A stretch of 64,000 nt of DNA, taken from contig OZ252022.1 of NCBI GenBank assembly GCA_965247615.1, positions 310,001 to 374,000 of the forward strand, given 5' to 3'. Below, piece after piece: positions 54,201 through 64,000 of the stretch (positions are counted from its first letter, which is position 1; each line of letters starts with the position of its first letter). The DNA is from G965197715 sp965247615 (lineage in GTDB: Bacteria > Chloroflexota > Dehalococcoidia > Lucifugimonadales > UBA1127). The notes beneath the pieces were generated by a model. It ran no database searches, was not told the DNA's origin, and worked only from the letters and a program-made list of their open reading frames with translations. Position numbers and translations under genes: made by a program.

Positions 54201-57200
54201 ATGAATGTTGCTTCTCGCGCCCGTTCCGCTACCCTGATCGGAGCCGGGCTGTTGGCGGCCGCCGCCGCCCTGCTGGCGCTGGTCCTGCCGGTGTCGGCCC
54301 AGACGCCCCCAACCGATCCACCCGCACAGCCGCTGGGCCTCACCGGCGACGTCGCCCACGACATGGTGAGCCTGCGCTGGGACGACCCCGTTGACGACAG
54401 CATCACCAGCTATCAGATTCTGCGCCGCGACGCGGACACCGACGCCCCCGGCGTCTTCTCCGTTCACGTAGACGACACCGGCAGCGCCGACAACTCCTAC
54501 GTGGACCGAGACATTGAGCCAGACACCCGCTACGTGTACCGCATCAAGGCGCGCAACGCGGCGGGGTTGAGCGACAGAAGCTCCTACTTCAACGCCGATA
54601 CCCCGGCGGCTCCGGCAGAGGAGTCCACCCCACAGCCAACCCCTGAACCAACGCCGGAGATCACGCCCGCGCCCAAAGGCCGCACCACCGCCAAATCGGC
54701 GGATGACCCTCCCGACTCGTGTCCGGACCCAACGCCGACGCAAGTGGAGGTTACGGCCGTTCCCATCGTGGTCACGTCCACAACCGACGACTACTTCGTG
54801 CTCCATGCACGGCACGATGAGGACGGCGACGCGGTGGACTTGCCGGTCCTGGTGAAGAAGGGTGAAGCGGGTACGACAACGCTTGCTGAGAACGTGGAGG
54901 CGCTGCCTGCGGAGCGCTACCGGGTGGAGAAGTACCTCATCGCCGACCCAGCCGACGTCGACGGCGACTGCACAGACGATATCACCGAACTCGACAATCT
55001 CGGGGGCATGAACCCGGTGAACCCCGCCGCCGCCATCGATTTCAGCCACGGCACCGTGGCTGTTCCAGATCAGGCGACATTCGAGGCTTCCGCCATCAGC
55101 CAGAGGTTCTTGAAGTTCATCGTATTCGACATTGACACCGACCGGCCGGGTGTCTACTTCATAAACGCCACGACGCACACGTTACACAATACCTTCCTGG
55201 ATACCGTGGGCCTCGAGAGGAGCGAGGTGGTCCTCGGTCACATGGTCTATAACCCGAATCTCGTTGCCCCGGATGGCAGCCGGGGAGTCTACTATTACTG
55301 GGGCGTAGGCCCTTGGGAGCCCTTCAGGATTGCGGCGCGCACCTATACAGAGGTCGCCGCCGGCATGCCGCTGCTCAACGATAACCTCGCCTTCTATGTG
55401 CCGTCCGGCGCTCTTCCGTTCCTACAGTCCGAGCTGTCGTTGTACCGGGCATCCCGCATCAACTTGGTGTTCAACGAAGACATCTCCGCGGGGATCAGCT
55501 TCGCTGCGTTGAACCCCGAAGAAGGGTACGGCCGACTGCGGGTCATGGGACTGGACCAGCGACCCAACCCCCGTGACATCGTGCTCTATGAGGCGCTGCC
55601 CAACGAGCTGCCCCGCGTCGCGGGCATCATCTCCACCGTGCCCCAAACGCCACTGTCGCACGTCAACCTGCGCGCCGTGCAAGACGCCATTCCCAACGCC
55701 TTCGTCCGCGGCGCCCTGGACGACAGCGCCGTCGCGTCCCTCCTTGACAGCTACGTCTACTACGTGGTGACTGAGGACGGGTATTCGATCCGCGCGGCCA
55801 CCAAGGCGGAAGTCGACGCCCACTACGCGTCGTCCCGGCCCACCCAGCCGCAGACGCCGCAACGGGATCTCTTGGTCACGGGGATCATCCCGCTGAGCGA
55901 GATCGGCTTCGATGACTGGGACGCGTTCGGCGTCAAGGCGGCCAACGTGGCCGTGTTGGGGACCCTTGGCTTCCCGGAGGGGACCGTCCCCGACGGGTTT
56001 GCGATTCCGTTCTACTTCTACGACGAGTTCATGAAACACAATGACTTCTACACGCGCATCCAAACCATGCTGGCGGATTCTGACTTCCAGGACGATTACG
56101 ACACCCAGGAATCCGAACTCAAGAAGCTGCGCAAGAAGATCAAGGACGCGGAGACGCCCCAGTGGATCATCGAAGCGATTGAGACGATGAACGAGGGGTT
56201 TGCCGAGGGGGTCAATCGCCGGTACCGGTCCAGCACTAACAACGAAGACCTGCCCGGGTTCAACGGCGCGGGACTGTACGACTCCAAGTCCCAGAAGCCG
56301 TCGGAAGACGAGGACGACCTCGCCAAGTCCCTCAAAGAGGTGTACGCCAGCCTGTGGAACTTCCGCGCCTTCATCGAACGCGACTTCCACCGCATCGACC
56401 ACCTGGCGGCCGCGATGGGGATTCTCGTTCATCCCAGCTACCAGGACGAAGCGGTCAACGGCGTCGCCGTCAGCTTCGACCCCTTCTCCGTCAGCGGCAA
56501 GTACTACGTCAACAGTCAGGTCGGCGAGGACCTGGTCACCAATCCGGAGCCGCACTCGGCGCCGGAGGAAATCCTGTTGGAGGAGGGTGGCGGATATGCC
56601 GTTCTTGCCACCTCCAACTTGGTGAAGCCTGGGCAACTCCTCATGAGCAACGCCCAGCTGTCTCAGTTGCGCGAGCACCTCAAGGTGATCCACGGCCACT
56701 TCAAGAGGCTATACGGGCCCAGACCCGATGAACCCTTCGCCATGGAAATCGAGTTCAAGATCACCAGCGAAGATATCCTGGCAATCAAGCAGGCCCGCCC
56801 CTGGGTCTTCGGCCCCGCCCCGGCGTCCGATGCCGCAGGAACAGTAAGACTATCGTCATCCCAGCCCCGGGTTGACACCCGCCTGTCCGCCACCCTGACG
56901 GACCCCGACGGCAGCATCTCCAATCTAACCTGGCAGTGGGCCAGTTCCCCAGACGGAAGCTCGAACTGGGCCGCAATCACCGGCGCGACCGCAGCCTCCT
57001 ACACGCCTGTCACAACCGATGTGAGCGCCTACCTGCGGGCGACGGCGTCCTACACCGATGGCGACGGGCCGGGCAAGAGCGCACAGGCGGTCTCGGCCAA
57101 CCCCGTGGAGGATGCGTTCCCACCCCCACCGCCTCCTCCTCCCCCACAACAATCGTCGGGCGGCGGGGGCGGTGGTGGCGGGGGCGTCTCTCGGAACTGG

Positions 57201-57647
57201 CCGCCGGCGTTCACCGACGGCGAGGCGACCACGCGCACGGTGGCCGAGAACACGGCGGCGGGCCAGGACATCGGCGCGCCGCTGGAGGCCGTCGACCCGG
57301 ACCGGGGCGACACGCTGACCTACACCCTGGAGGGTGAGGACGCTGGGTCTTTCGACATTGACGCGGCGATGGGCCAACTGCGGACCAAGGCCGCTCTGAA
57401 CTACGAGACCAGGCCCAGCTACACCCTCACCGTGCGCGTAGCGGACCGTCGGGGCCGCAGCGACGCCATGGAGGTGACGGTTACGGTGACCAACGTGGGG
57501 TTGGACGGCATGGTTGGCCAGTATGACCGGGACGACAGCGGAGCGATCGACCGGGACGAGGTCATTGCGGCGGTCGTCGACTACTTCAACGGCGTCATCA
57601 GCAAGGAAGAGGCGATAGAGGTCGTCCGCGTCTACTTCGCCGCCTGA
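54201..57647 (+). CDS. Large secreted multidomain protein with a PEP-synthase/PPDK-like ATP-grasp module
   Basis: 1148 residues. Signal peptide 1-34 (LLALVLPVSAQT); fibronectin-III domain about 42-134; Thr-Pro-rich linker; an uncharacterised region to about 450; a swivelling-domain-like segment with TPLSHVNLRAVQDAIPN (His near 487); then from about 560 to 800 an ATP-grasp region: FGVKAANVAVLGTLGFPEG, YRSSTNNEDLPGFNGAGLYD, VYASLWNFRAFIERDF and GVAVSFDPF, all parallel to PEP synthase/PPDK N-domains. Next an Ig-like domain (about 875-968), a Pro/Gly-rich linker, a cadherin-like domain (about 1000-1100: AVDPDRGDTLTYTLEG) and an EF-hand/dockerin-like tail (DRDDSGAIDRDEV). The order, His domain before ATP-grasp, is reversed from PEP synthase, and export is unexpected for an ATP-using fold. 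Confidence 0.85.
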   Translation: MNVASRARSATLIGAGLLAAAAALLALVLPVSAQTPPTDPPAQPLGLTGDVAHDMVSLRWDDPVDDSITSYQILRRDADTDAPGVFSVHVDDTGSADNSYVDRDIEPDTRYVYRIKARNAAGLSDRSSYFNADTPAAPAEESTPQPTPEPTPEITPAPKGRTTAKSADDPPDSCPDPTPTQVEVTAVPIVVTSTTDDYFVLHARHDEDGDAVDLPVLVKKGEAGTTTLAENVEALPAERYRVEKYLIADPADVDGDCTDDITELDNLGGMNPVNPAAAIDFSHGTVAVPDQATFEASAISQRFLKFIVFDIDTDRPGVYFINATTHTLHNTFLDTVGLERSEVVLGHMVYNPNLVAPDGSRGVYYYWGVGPWEPFRIAARTYTEVAAGMPLLNDNLAFYVPSGALPFLQSELSLYRASRINLVFNEDISAGISFAALNPEEGYGRLRVMGLDQRPNPRDIVLYEALPNELPRVAGIISTVPQTPLSHVNLRAVQDAIPNAFVRGALDDSAVASLLDSYVYYVVTEDGYSIRAATKAEVDAHYASSRPTQPQTPQRDLLVTGIIPLSEIGFDDWDAFGVKAANVAVLGTLGFPEGTVPDGFAIPFYFYDEFMKHNDFYTRIQTMLADSDFQDDYDTQESELKKLRKKIKDAETPQWIIEAIETMNEGFAEGVNRRYRSSTNNEDLPGFNGAGLYDSKSQKPSEDEDDLAKSLKEVYASLWNFRAFIERDFHRIDHLAAAMGILVHPSYQDEAVNGVAVSFDPFSVSGKYYVNSQVGEDLVTNPEPHSAPEEILLEEGGGYAVLATSNLVKPGQLLMSNAQLSQLREHLKVIHGHFKRLYGPRPDEPFAMEIEFKITSEDILAIKQARPWVFGPAPASDAAGTVRLSSSQPRVDTRLSATLTDPDGSISNLTWQWASSPDGSSNWAAITGATAASYTPVTTDVSAYLRATASYTDGDGPGKSAQAVSANPVEDAFPPPPPPPPPQQSSGGGGGGGGGVSRNWPPAFTDGEATTRTVAENTAAGQDIGAPLEAVDPDRGDTLTYTLEGEDAGSFDIDAAMGQLRTKAALNYETRPSYTLTVRVADRRGRSDAMEVTVTVTNVGLDGMVGQYDRDDSGAIDRDEVIAAVVDYFNGVISKEEAIEVVRVYFAA

Positions 57648-57700
57648 TTCGACGATCCCGGGGAGTGGAGCCCAGGAGAGGGCAGAAGCAGGGGAGAGCA

Positions 57701-58444
57701 ATGGTCACGAGAGCGTTGGCGTTGCTGGCGGTTGCCGTGTCGGTCCTATGGCTGGTGGGGCCGCTGCATCCTGCTCCCGTGGAGGCGACGTCGCACAGGG
57801 CCATCAGGTCCTTCTCCGCGTCGTCGGTGCTCCCGGGCGGACGGCTGGAGGTGACGATTACGCCCACCGGGTATGGCAGCTTTGGTCAGGTCGTGGAGAC
57901 GATGCCCTCCGGGTTCAGCTACGCAAGTTCCAGCCTGACTGCGTCTCAGGTTGCCGTCGAAGGCCGGGCCGTCACCTTCACCCTGCTGGGAGAGAGCAAC
58001 TTTCGGTATACGGTGACGGCCCCAAGCATGGAAGGTTCCTACGCCTTCTCCGGGGTCATCAAGGATGTGAGCAGAGCGGCGGCATCGGTCTCCGGCGCTT
58101 CCACGATACGGGTAGGCCCGCCCCCTACGCCGACACCGACCCCCACGCCCACTCCTACGCCGACACCCACCCCAACGCCTACACCGACCCCCACGCCGAC
58201 CCCTACACCCACGCCGACGCCCACTCCTACGCCAACCCCGACCCCCACTGCAACGCCGCCACCAACCCCGACCCCGACCCCAACGCCGACCCCTACACCC
58301 ACACCCTCGCCCACGCCGATACCCTCGGTTCCGGTACCGGTCGAGGAGGAAAGCACGCCAGGACTGGTGACCATCCTGGTGGTTGTCGTGGCAGTCCTAG
58401 TTACGACTGGCGCCGCGGCGTTTGTCCTTAGACCGCGGCGGTAG
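57701..58444 (+). CDS. Exported, membrane-tethered protein with a long Thr-Pro linker
   Basis: 247 residues from ATG 57701, with GGGGAG 4 nt upstream. Signal peptide ALALLAVAVSVLWLVG; an N-terminal domain of about 100 residues (IRSFSASSVLPGGRLEVTIT, GFGQVVETMPSG-like region) resembling a beta-sandwich; then about 65 residues of Thr-Pro repeats; then a membrane helix LVTILVVVVAVLVTTGAAAF and the short basic tail RPRR. This architecture places the N-terminal domain outside the cell on a rigid stalk. It follows the large secreted protein by 53 nt and is probably co-transcribed, perhaps as its surface anchor or partner. Confidence 0.88.
   Translation: MVTRALALLAVAVSVLWLVGPLHPAPVEATSHRAIRSFSASSVLPGGRLEVTITPTGYGSFGQVVETMPSGFSYASSSLTASQVAVEGRAVTFTLLGESNFRYTVTAPSMEGSYAFSGVIKDVSRAAASVSGASTIRVGPPPTPTPTPTPTPTPTPTPTPTPTPTPTPTPTPTPTPTPTPTPTATPPPTPTPTPTPTPTPTPSPTPIPSVPVPVEEESTPGLVTILVVVVAVLVTTGAAAFVLRPRR
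58117..58320 (+). repeat. Low-complexity Thr-Pro coding repeat
   Basis: About 200 bp of degenerate 6-bp units (CCNACN) coding Thr-Pro dipeptides inside the preceding gene. Such tracts change length easily by slippage. Confidence 0.85.
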
Positions 58445-58644
58445 CCCGGGCGGCAGCCCGCATACATAGGTGCGCAGGGAGGGCGCCACACGCAGCGGCG
58501 GCCTCCCCTGTCGTGGAGCTGTCGGCGCCTCGCGCGGCTCCTGCTCGGGGCCGAGCGCCCACTCGAACGGGGACTGCCGCGGCTGGGGGGACTCAGCGCG
58601 GCGGAGGCCAGCGCGGACGGCGTTCTGCGGTAGCCATCGGAAGG

Positions 58645-59040
58645 CTACGCCGCGGAAGCCTGCCCTCCGACGCTTCCCGGGTCCTTGGGGAGAACACGCA
58701 AGATGATCCACGCCGGCAGCGAGGCCACCAGGGGGTATGCGACGACGCCAATCGGACCGAAAAGCCCGCCCACGATGACACCCCATGCCGACACAAGCCC
58801 CAACACGACGGCGCAACCGTAGCCGAGGATGCGGGACAGGCGGTGGGAGCGGCGGAGTATGCGGCGCACCCCCAGGGTCAGTGGAATCGCAGCCGGCCAG
58901 GCCAGACCGACCAGCCATAAGATGCCGGTCACGCCGGGGCCTTCCACGATCCAGTCGCCGCTGAATCTGACAAAGGAGATCACCAGCACCAGTATCGGCA
59001 GCCAGAGGGAGAAAACGATAGTGCCGACAGCGCCCTGCAT
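58645..59040 (-). CDS. Small integral membrane protein, four predicted helices
   Basis: 131 residues from ATG 59040, which has a perfect AGGAGG 8 nt upstream. Hydrophobic segments: GTIVFSLWLPILVLVISFV, GVTGILWLVGLAWPAAIPL, ILGYGCAVVLGLVSAWGVI and PIGVVAYPLVASLPAWIIL, joined by a basic loop RRILRRSHRLSR. No family recognised. An 18-bp perfect palindrome lies 36 nt upstream of the start, suggesting dedicated regulation. The C-terminus is polar (LPKDPGSVGGQASAA). Confidence 0.75.
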   Translation of the reverse strand: MQGAVGTIVFSLWLPILVLVISFVRFSGDWIVEGPGVTGILWLVGLAWPAAIPLTLGVRRILRRSHRLSRILGYGCAVVLGLVSAWGVIVGGLFGPIGVVAYPLVASLPAWIILRVLPKDPGSVGGQASAA

Positions 59041-59499
59041 GTTCGCAACCTCCTGATGTACGGACTGTACTCATCCCAATCGATATCGATTGGTGAAGTG
59101 AGTGTATCACCTTCAATAGGTATTACGTTGATGGGTTGCCCGCAGGATTGGGATGGTTCCGCCAAGTGGGGAGGAGCGCCGATGCGTCCGGGCAACTACT
59201 GGCTCCGCCGATTCGGGTACACCGAGCACGGCAACAGTCGAGCCAGGCCCGTTCGGCCGCCGAAAGGGTGGCCGGATGGGCGATCGTGCTCTAACGTGCC
59301 GCTCGAGAACCTATGCCTGAGTGACCGGGTGGGGGGTCCCGTGGAGTGGTGCGCCCTGCGCAGGTGGCTGCGGGGGCAGCCGTGGTCCCGCAAGGCTTCA
59401 AGGCTTCCAAAACGCGCCGACTGAGGCTATCATAGGGTAAGTGCGCCACGGTCCCGGAAGACTGCGCGATACTCAGCAGATTGCTGAATGGAGGACGAA
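59041..59499. other. Divergent intergenic region before katG
   Basis: Holds the palindrome at 59076-59093 and the leader of katG; no gene with protein character was found between them. Confidence 0.5.
59076..59093. promoter_or_regulatory. 18-bp perfect palindrome, candidate operator
   Basis: CCAATCGATATCGATTGG is fully self-complementary and lies 36 nt upstream of the small membrane protein gene. ATCGATATCGAT-type sites are bound by several dimeric repressors. No regulator gene is adjacent. Confidence 0.55.
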
Positions 59500-61626
<2,127 letters not shown>

Positions 61627-61684
61627 CCGCCGGGGCGGTGGATCTTAGCCCGCCGACCCTGCTGCTATCGACGAACTTCGAAAG

Positions 61685-61717
61685 ACACGGAGCCGGGCCA
61701 CAGGCCCGGCTCCGTGT
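61685..61717 (+). terminator. Hairpin terminator after katG
   Basis: ACACGGAGCCGGGCC is followed by a 3-nt loop and its exact complement, a 15-bp GC-rich stem 58 nt after the katG stop. It is followed by GGTCTCCCCC rather than a T-run. Confidence 0.7.
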
Positions 61718-61763
61718 GGTCTCCCCCACATAGCCTCTGGAGGAAGAGGGCATAACAGAGCTA

Positions 61764-62062
61764 GTGATTCGGGCTTACCAGGAATCTGATCAGGACGCCG
61801 TAGTAGAGCTGTGGCGAGAGTGTGGACTGGTGGCGCCCTGGAACGATCCTAAGAAGGATATCTGCCGAAAGCTAAGCATCCAACGGGAGATGTTTCTGGT
61901 GGGACTAGTCGGCTCTAGGTTGGTAGCGACTGTGATGGCTGGGTACGATGGGCATCGTGGCTGGATCAACTATCTGGCGGTCGCTGCCGACAGTCAAAAG
62001 AGAGGATTCGGGCGCCGCTTGATGGACGAGGCGGAAGCACGCCTGCAGGACCGCGGTACGGC
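61764..62062 (+). pseudogene. GNAT acetyltransferase, C-terminus lost
   Basis: Starts with GTG 61764 and reads IRAYQESDQDAVVELWRECG, a GNAT N-terminus like YpeA, then WINYLAVAADSQKRGFGRRL with the acetyl-CoA-binding Arg/Gln-x-x-Gly-x-Gly/Ala pattern. After AEARLQDRG the similarity stops near 62060, before the last strands with the Asn and FYRSLGY-type motif. The following frame belongs to a different protein. Confidence 0.8.
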
Positions 62063-62347
62063 GAGGCGCCAACGTCCAGCTACATGGTCTACGCCTACGA
62101 TGCGACCACCATGCTGTTCCGGGCCGTCGAGGAGGTTGCCGTTATCGACGGAGAAACTCTCGACATCGACCGGGGCAAGCTCCGGGAGGCACTGACCGGC
62201 TTCGGTGACTTCAAGGGCATCATCGGGGTCATCGCATGCGATGAGTTCGGCGACTACGGCACGCGACGCGCGCAGATAGCGCACCACAGAGATTCCAGTA
62301 TGACCGACATTGCGGAACTACCCGTCGTTCACCGCTTCGCGCCCTGA
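62063..62347 (+). pseudogene. C-terminal relic of a branched-chain amino acid binding protein (LivK/LivJ type)
   Basis: The frame reads SYMVYAYDATTMLFRAVEEV, IDRGKLREALTGFGDFKGII and GVIACDEFGDYGTRRAQIAH, then ELPVVHRFAP and stop. This is the end of a periplasmic amide/amino-acid-binding protein. The first three quarters are absent. It is joined directly to the truncated GNAT gene, marking a deletion or recombination junction. Confidence 0.7.
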
Positions 62348-62849
62348 CTGAAGAAAATGCAAGCCCGCAAACCGGAAGCGGCGGCGACGCCTTCCGGCCC
62401 CTCTCCGTCTGCGGCGAGGACGTCCTCCACGTCATCTGTGACATCCCGCACGCCGACCTCATGGCCGAGACCCTCGCGCGGGCGGACCGCACCCTAGAGG
62501 TGTGCTACAACACGAGCGAAGCCCAAGAAGGCGGCCGCGCCGGACTTCTCGCCGTATCGCAAGCAGGGGTGGTAGTGGCCTCTGATATAATCGGGGGGGA
62601 GCAAGTTGGGAGGCAATGAGACTGTGCGCCAAGCCCGAATCTCCCACAGCCCGATAAGGGTATGCCAGCGCCAAAGACACAGTAAATCCTGACCTCGCAT
62701 GAAGTAGCAAGAAGAGGCTCCATGGAATTCATCTCTCATTTGAAGTATGCTCCACACTCCCGTGAAATTGAGCAAGGGAGTGCGAGAGAAACGCGTCGTG
62801 ATCAGTTTAGGGATGGTTGGAGATAGCCACTGATGGAGCGTCCTTGCCA
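62348..62849. other. Intergenic stretch, nothing recognised
   Basis: About 500 nt between the LivK relic and the prenyltransferase gene. A plus-strand frame around 62390-62600 stays open but I cannot match it to a family. Probably decayed sequence plus the promoter of the next gene. Confidence 0.4.
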
Positions 62850-63767
62850 ATGGCCGTGAACTCTTCTACCCCTGCGCCACAACCCAAGCTCGTCTCCTGG
62901 TTCTGGGCGGCTCGGCCGTTCTCGCTCACGGCGTCCATTGCGCCTGTGCTCGTGGGGTCGGCGCTTGCGGCTACGGGGGGGACGGTCGACTGGCTGCTGT
63001 TTGCGCTCGTGCTCACCGGCTCCGTCGCGATCCAGATCGGCACGAACCTCACGGACGAGTACTCGGACCATCGCAAGCAGGGCCGGGCGGGCAAGTTCCT
63101 GGCGCCCCACAAGGTGATCCAACGCGGGCTGTTGTCCGAGCGCGCCGTCGGCATTGGGATGGCGGCTGCCTTCGGCTACGGCATCGCCGCGGGCCTGTTG
63201 ATCGTCGCGCAGACCGGCTGGCCGATCCTGGTGGTCGGCCTGGCGAGCGTCGCCGCCGCGTACCTCTACGCGGGCGGGCCGAAGCCGCTGGGGACGCTCG
63301 GGCTGGGGGAGCCGGTTGTGTTCGTGTTCATGGGGCCGCTCATGGTCATGGCCACCTACTATGTCCAGGTCCGCGAGGTGACCCTGGCGTCGTTCCTGGT
63401 CTCCCTGCCCGTGGCGTTCATCGTCACCGCCATCCTGCACTGCAACAACCTTCGCGATATCACCGAGGACCGGGAGACCGGGAAGCGGAGCATCGCCGCC
63501 GCGATCGGGGTCACACCGTCGCGGTGGCTGTACGCGGGGTTCCTCGCGAGCGCGTACGTCTCGATCGCCGCCGTGACGATTGCCGGGGTCGTGAGCCCGT
63601 GGGCGCTGCTGGGCCTAGCGCCGCTGCCGTGGGCGGCAGGGGCCGCGCGCGCGTTGTTCGCAGCGGAGGACCGGGCCGCGATGAACCGCCTGCTGGTGCG
63701 TAGCGGCAAGCTGCACGGCTGGACCGGCCTCGCCCTGGCCGCCGGGCTGTACGTGTCGGGGGTCTGA
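62850..63767 (+). CDS. UbiA/MenA-family prenyltransferase
   Basis: About 305 residues from ATG 62850; a TTG 11 codons earlier is possible. About eight membrane helices. The first Asp-rich motif is IGTNLTDEYSDHRKQG, the second NNLRDITEDRETGKRSIAAA, both characteristic of enzymes that attach a polyprenyl tail to 1,4-dihydroxy-2-naphthoate (MenA) or a related aromatic ring. The N-terminus SWFWAARPFSLTASIAPVLV is close to MenA. It acts in the membrane, probably in menaquinone synthesis, but no other men genes are in the window. Confidence 0.9.
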   Translation: MAVNSSTPAPQPKLVSWFWAARPFSLTASIAPVLVGSALAATGGTVDWLLFALVLTGSVAIQIGTNLTDEYSDHRKQGRAGKFLAPHKVIQRGLLSERAVGIGMAAAFGYGIAAGLLIVAQTGWPILVVGLASVAAAYLYAGGPKPLGTLGLGEPVVFVFMGPLMVMATYYVQVREVTLASFLVSLPVAFIVTAILHCNNLRDITEDRETGKRSIAAAIGVTPSRWLYAGFLASAYVSIAAVTIAGVVSPWALLGLAPLPWAAGAARALFAAEDRAAMNRLLVRSGKLHGWTGLALAAGLYVSGV

Positions 63768-64000
63768 GAGCGCGGGGTCGCTGGCGGTCGCTGGCGCGAC
63801 GGCTTTGTGGGGGGAGGGTTGCGGGGCACGTCGTTGGAGGGCTTGGCGGCCTCGGTGAGCAAGAGCGCCGTATGATTAATCTCCCTTTGTAAGATTGCTT
63901 TGTGTTTTTTGTCGTCTTTTGAAGCTGGCCGGGGGGTAAAACAGCAATTGTTTCCTGGCGGGGGCGCTCTTGCCGAGGCTGTTGGATGATCCTCCTTTGA
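63768..64000. other. Window end, nothing recognised
   Basis: No gene starts or ends here that I can support. Confidence 0.4.

Noticed and set aside
55422..56699. Long minus-strand open frame opposite the large secreted protein
   Set aside because: Composition is an antisense shadow; the plus-strand frame has recognisable domains and a signal peptide.
58117..58320. Tandem repeats as a possible CRISPR array
   Set aside because: The units are 6-bp Thr-Pro codon pairs inside an open reading frame, with no spacers.

Overview
The window looks like a stretch of a GC-rich bacterial chromosome, most probably a free-living or sponge/soil-type Chloroflexota (Dehalococcoidia / SAR202-like). This is inferred from gene content, not computed: a family-5 solute-binding protein with its own permeases next to an amidohydrolase and several short-chain dehydrogenases, enoyl-CoA hydratase beside a CaiB/BaiF CoA-transferase, a sulfatase-like hydrolase, and secreted proteins with Thr-Pro linkers, cadherin-like domains and a C-terminal EF-hand/dockerin-like tail. 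Gene starts use ATG, GTG and TTG with ordinary AGGAGG-type ribosome binding sites.

The striking general feature is decay. At least seven transposon families (ISNCY, IS21 x3, several IS3 groups, IS5 x2, IS1380 x2, one MITE) are present, almost all broken, and many non-mobile genes carry single frameshifts or in-frame stops that otherwise leave recognisable full-length proteins. Only the IS1380 copy at 26880-28597 and perhaps the edge-truncated ISNCY look intact. Some single-base frameshifts (for example in a run of seven G at 15003-15009) may be assembly errors.

Layout. 1-4140: transposon nest (ISNCY, IS21, IS3 relic). 4695-12579: a divergent uptake/catabolism locus (SDR and solute-binding protein on minus; two permeases, amidohydrolase and a second SDR on plus), with an IS3 copy inserted exactly between the two outward promoters. 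12763-13577: IS5. 14375-17313: a dead MacB/FtsX-type ABC exporter operon. 17666-26579: adenylation-carrier-reductase (A-T-R) NRPS-like enzyme, APH-like kinase, methyltransferase, SDR and a sulfatase-superfamily hydrolase, all on minus, interrupted by IS21/IS3 debris: a possible small biosynthetic locus. 26880-28597: intact IS1380. 29312-35086: a methyltransferase, a MITE, a TetR regulator, a small membrane protein, an IS3 relic, and an enoyl-CoA hydratase/CaiB remnant. 36254-43255: sugar-nucleotide genes (UDP-glucose dehydrogenase-like, epimerase) converging on a tightly overlapping four-gene operon (GT4 glycosyltransferase, radical SAM/SPASM, WG-like-repeat/O-methyltransferase fusion, histidine phosphatase), the best candidate here for an undescribed system. 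44424-47367: MgtE magnesium channel operon with a separate MgtE_N/CBS protein and an MscS-like channel. 47682-51055: IS21 fused to a DUF3800-like relic, class II aldolase, more debris. 51338-53690: broken sulfide:quinone-reductase-like flavoprotein, small protein, tRNA-Ile, cupin. 54201-58444: a large secreted protein containing a PEP-synthase/PPDK-like ATP-grasp module, followed by a Thr-Pro-rich membrane-tethered protein. 58645-64000: small membrane protein with an 18-bp palindrome upstream, KatG with a strong terminator, a truncated acetyltransferase fused to a LivK relic, and a UbiA/MenA prenyltransferase.
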